A stretch of DNA of 64,000 nt from Caenimonas koreensis DSM 17982 (GTDB lineage: Bacteria; Pseudomonadota; Gammaproteobacteria; Burkholderiales; Burkholderiaceae_C), in NCBI RefSeq assembly GCF_009646335.1, contig NZ_WJBU01000014.1:62001-126000 (forward strand), given 5' to 3'. The position numbers were made by a program, and so were the translations under genes. Below are positions 63,315-64,000 of the stretch, piece after piece. Each line of letters starts with the position of its first letter. Position 1 is the first letter of the stretch. The notes under the pieces were generated by a model, which was not told where the DNA came from, searched no databases, and worked only from the letters and a program-made list of their open reading frames with translations.

Positions 63315-64000
63315 AGCGCGGGCTCCTTCAACTGCGCCACCCCTGCATCCTGCAAGACCTTGGCCGCGTGCAGGCAGATGTCTTCGCGCCACGGCGCGGC
63401 GATCAGTTGCACGCCGATGGGCATGCCGCCTGTACCTTCGGGCCACATCGGCGCGGCCACCACCGGGCAACCGGCGAATGAAACGGGCTGGGTCAGCAAC
63501 CCCATTGAGGGCCGCGCCGGATGCTTCACGCCACCAATGTCAATCGTCTCGCTGCCGATCACCGGTGCGCACACCGGTGTGGCCGGTGCAATCAGCAAGT
63601 CCCATTCCTCGAACAGGCTGTTGACGCAGTCGCGGTAGATGCGGCGAAAGCGCTGCGCGCGGATCGTCCACTCTGCCGGCTGCAAGGCGCCCGCGATGAA
63701 GCGGTCCACCGAGAGGGGCTCGAAGTCTTTCGCGCGCACGCGCAAGTTCTTCAAGTGCAGGCTGCCGCCTTCGCTCGCGCTGATGATGAATGCAGCTGCA
63801 CGCCCCAGGCCAGCGTCCGGCCACGTCACGACTTCGGTGGCGCCCAAGGTCTTTGCTGCCAGTGCTGCGACCGAGCGCGCCGGCGGTGATGCGTTGTCAT
63901 GGAACCAGCCGCCAAGGATGCCGATGCGCAGGCCTTTGGTGCCGGCGTCGAGCGAGCCTTCGATCAGCTGCGCATGCGTGGCATGGCAACCCGGGTCCAG
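63311..64000 (-). CDS. Amidase (AtzE-like), C-terminal part (continues beyond the window)
   Basis: About 229 residues of the C-terminal part of an amidase-signature enzyme are visible, from [20 protein letters not shown] to the end [13 protein letters not shown]. They include [16 protein letters not shown] and [20 protein letters not shown], then [20 protein letters not shown] and [20 protein letters not shown], the usual C-terminal amidase signature. The catalytic Ser-Ser-Lys triad lies in the missing part. The neighbouring DUF3225 gene suggests a 1-carboxybiuret hydrolase (AtzE) type. It leads the operon within the window. Confidence 0.83.
   Translation of the reverse strand: MDPGCHATHAQLIEGSLDAGTKGLRIGILGGWFHDNASPPARSVAALAAKTLGATEVVTWPDAGLGRAAAFIISASEGGSLHLKNLRVRAKDFEPLSVDRFIAGALQPAEWTIRAQRFRRIYRDCVNSLFEEWDLLIAPATPVCAPVIGSETIDIGGVKHPARPSMGLLTQPVSFAGCPVVAAPMWPEGTGGMPIGVQLIAAPWREDICLHAAKVLQDAGVAQLKEPAL

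Overview
The window is a 64 kb, GC-rich, gene-dense piece of a bacterial chromosome. It most likely comes from a betaproteobacterium of the order Burkholderiales, close to Comamonadaceae. The reasons are the gene families (a DUF3717+DUF1289 protein, TfpX, a PglL-like ligase beside pilA, BMP/AtzE-type cluster), a GCCCCCC/GGGGGC palindromic intergenic repeat of the kind seen in that family, and the block recA-recX / sucCD / terC / pilA / pglL / tfpX / moaC / bepA, which I recall as a conserved neighbourhood there. No rRNA, tRNA, CRISPR, complete insertion sequence or prophage was recognised.

Layout. 1-4.6 kb: partial glutathione S-transferase, purB, yaeQ, manC and two small zinc/cysteine proteins. 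4.67-6.5 kb: a yybP-ykoY (manganese) riboswitch, a TerC family exporter, an unknown protein and a small membrane protein. 6.5-9.3 kb: bepA-like protease, tfpX, moaC. 9.3-22.2 kb: a minus-strand glycan cluster (methyltransferase, PglL-like ligase, gmd, rmd, glycosyltransferases, glf, flippase, two membrane proteins that look like one split enzyme) with one plus-strand glycosyltransferase. 22.3-33.1 kb: pilA behind a sigma-54 promoter, a GAF-containing PilB/GspE ATPase, then a signalling block: MBL phosphodiesterase-like protein, CHASE2 adenylate cyclase, FHA protein, PP2C phosphatase and CHASE2 Ser/Thr kinase. 33.3-48.3 kb: second terC, sucCD, argC, TPR protein, recX, recA, marR, a two-component pair, SPOR protein, birA, a SET-domain methyltransferase and topB with a SWIB fusion. 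48.4-55 kb: MFS transporter, cytidylate-kinase-like protein, a coupled three-gene operon (autoinducer-synthase-like acyltransferase, ThiF-nitroreductase fusion, alpha/beta hydrolase), and a YbhB protein. 55.0-55.8 kb: a gene-free stretch with a 55-bp inverted repeat. 55.8-64 kb: a minus-strand operon for uptake and hydrolysis of a small N-rich compound (amidase, DUF3225 protein, BMP ABC transporter, two isochorismatase-fold hydrolases, GntR regulator).

How it fits together. ManC, Gmd and Rmd make GDP-D-rhamnose from mannose-1-phosphate; Glf makes UDP-galactofuranose. The glycosyltransferases, flippase and PglL-like ligase could assemble and transfer a rhamnose/galactofuranose glycan, plausibly onto the pilin encoded next door. 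The neighbouring kinase/phosphatase/FHA and cyclase/phosphodiesterase pairs could tune the pilus ATPase, which carries a GAF domain. The strongest candidates for undescribed systems are the acyltransferase/ThiF-nitroreductase/hydrolase operon with three 16-bp iterons, the kinase-cyclase-pilus block, and the SET methyltransferase beside a topoisomerase III with a histone-H1-like tail and SWIB domain.
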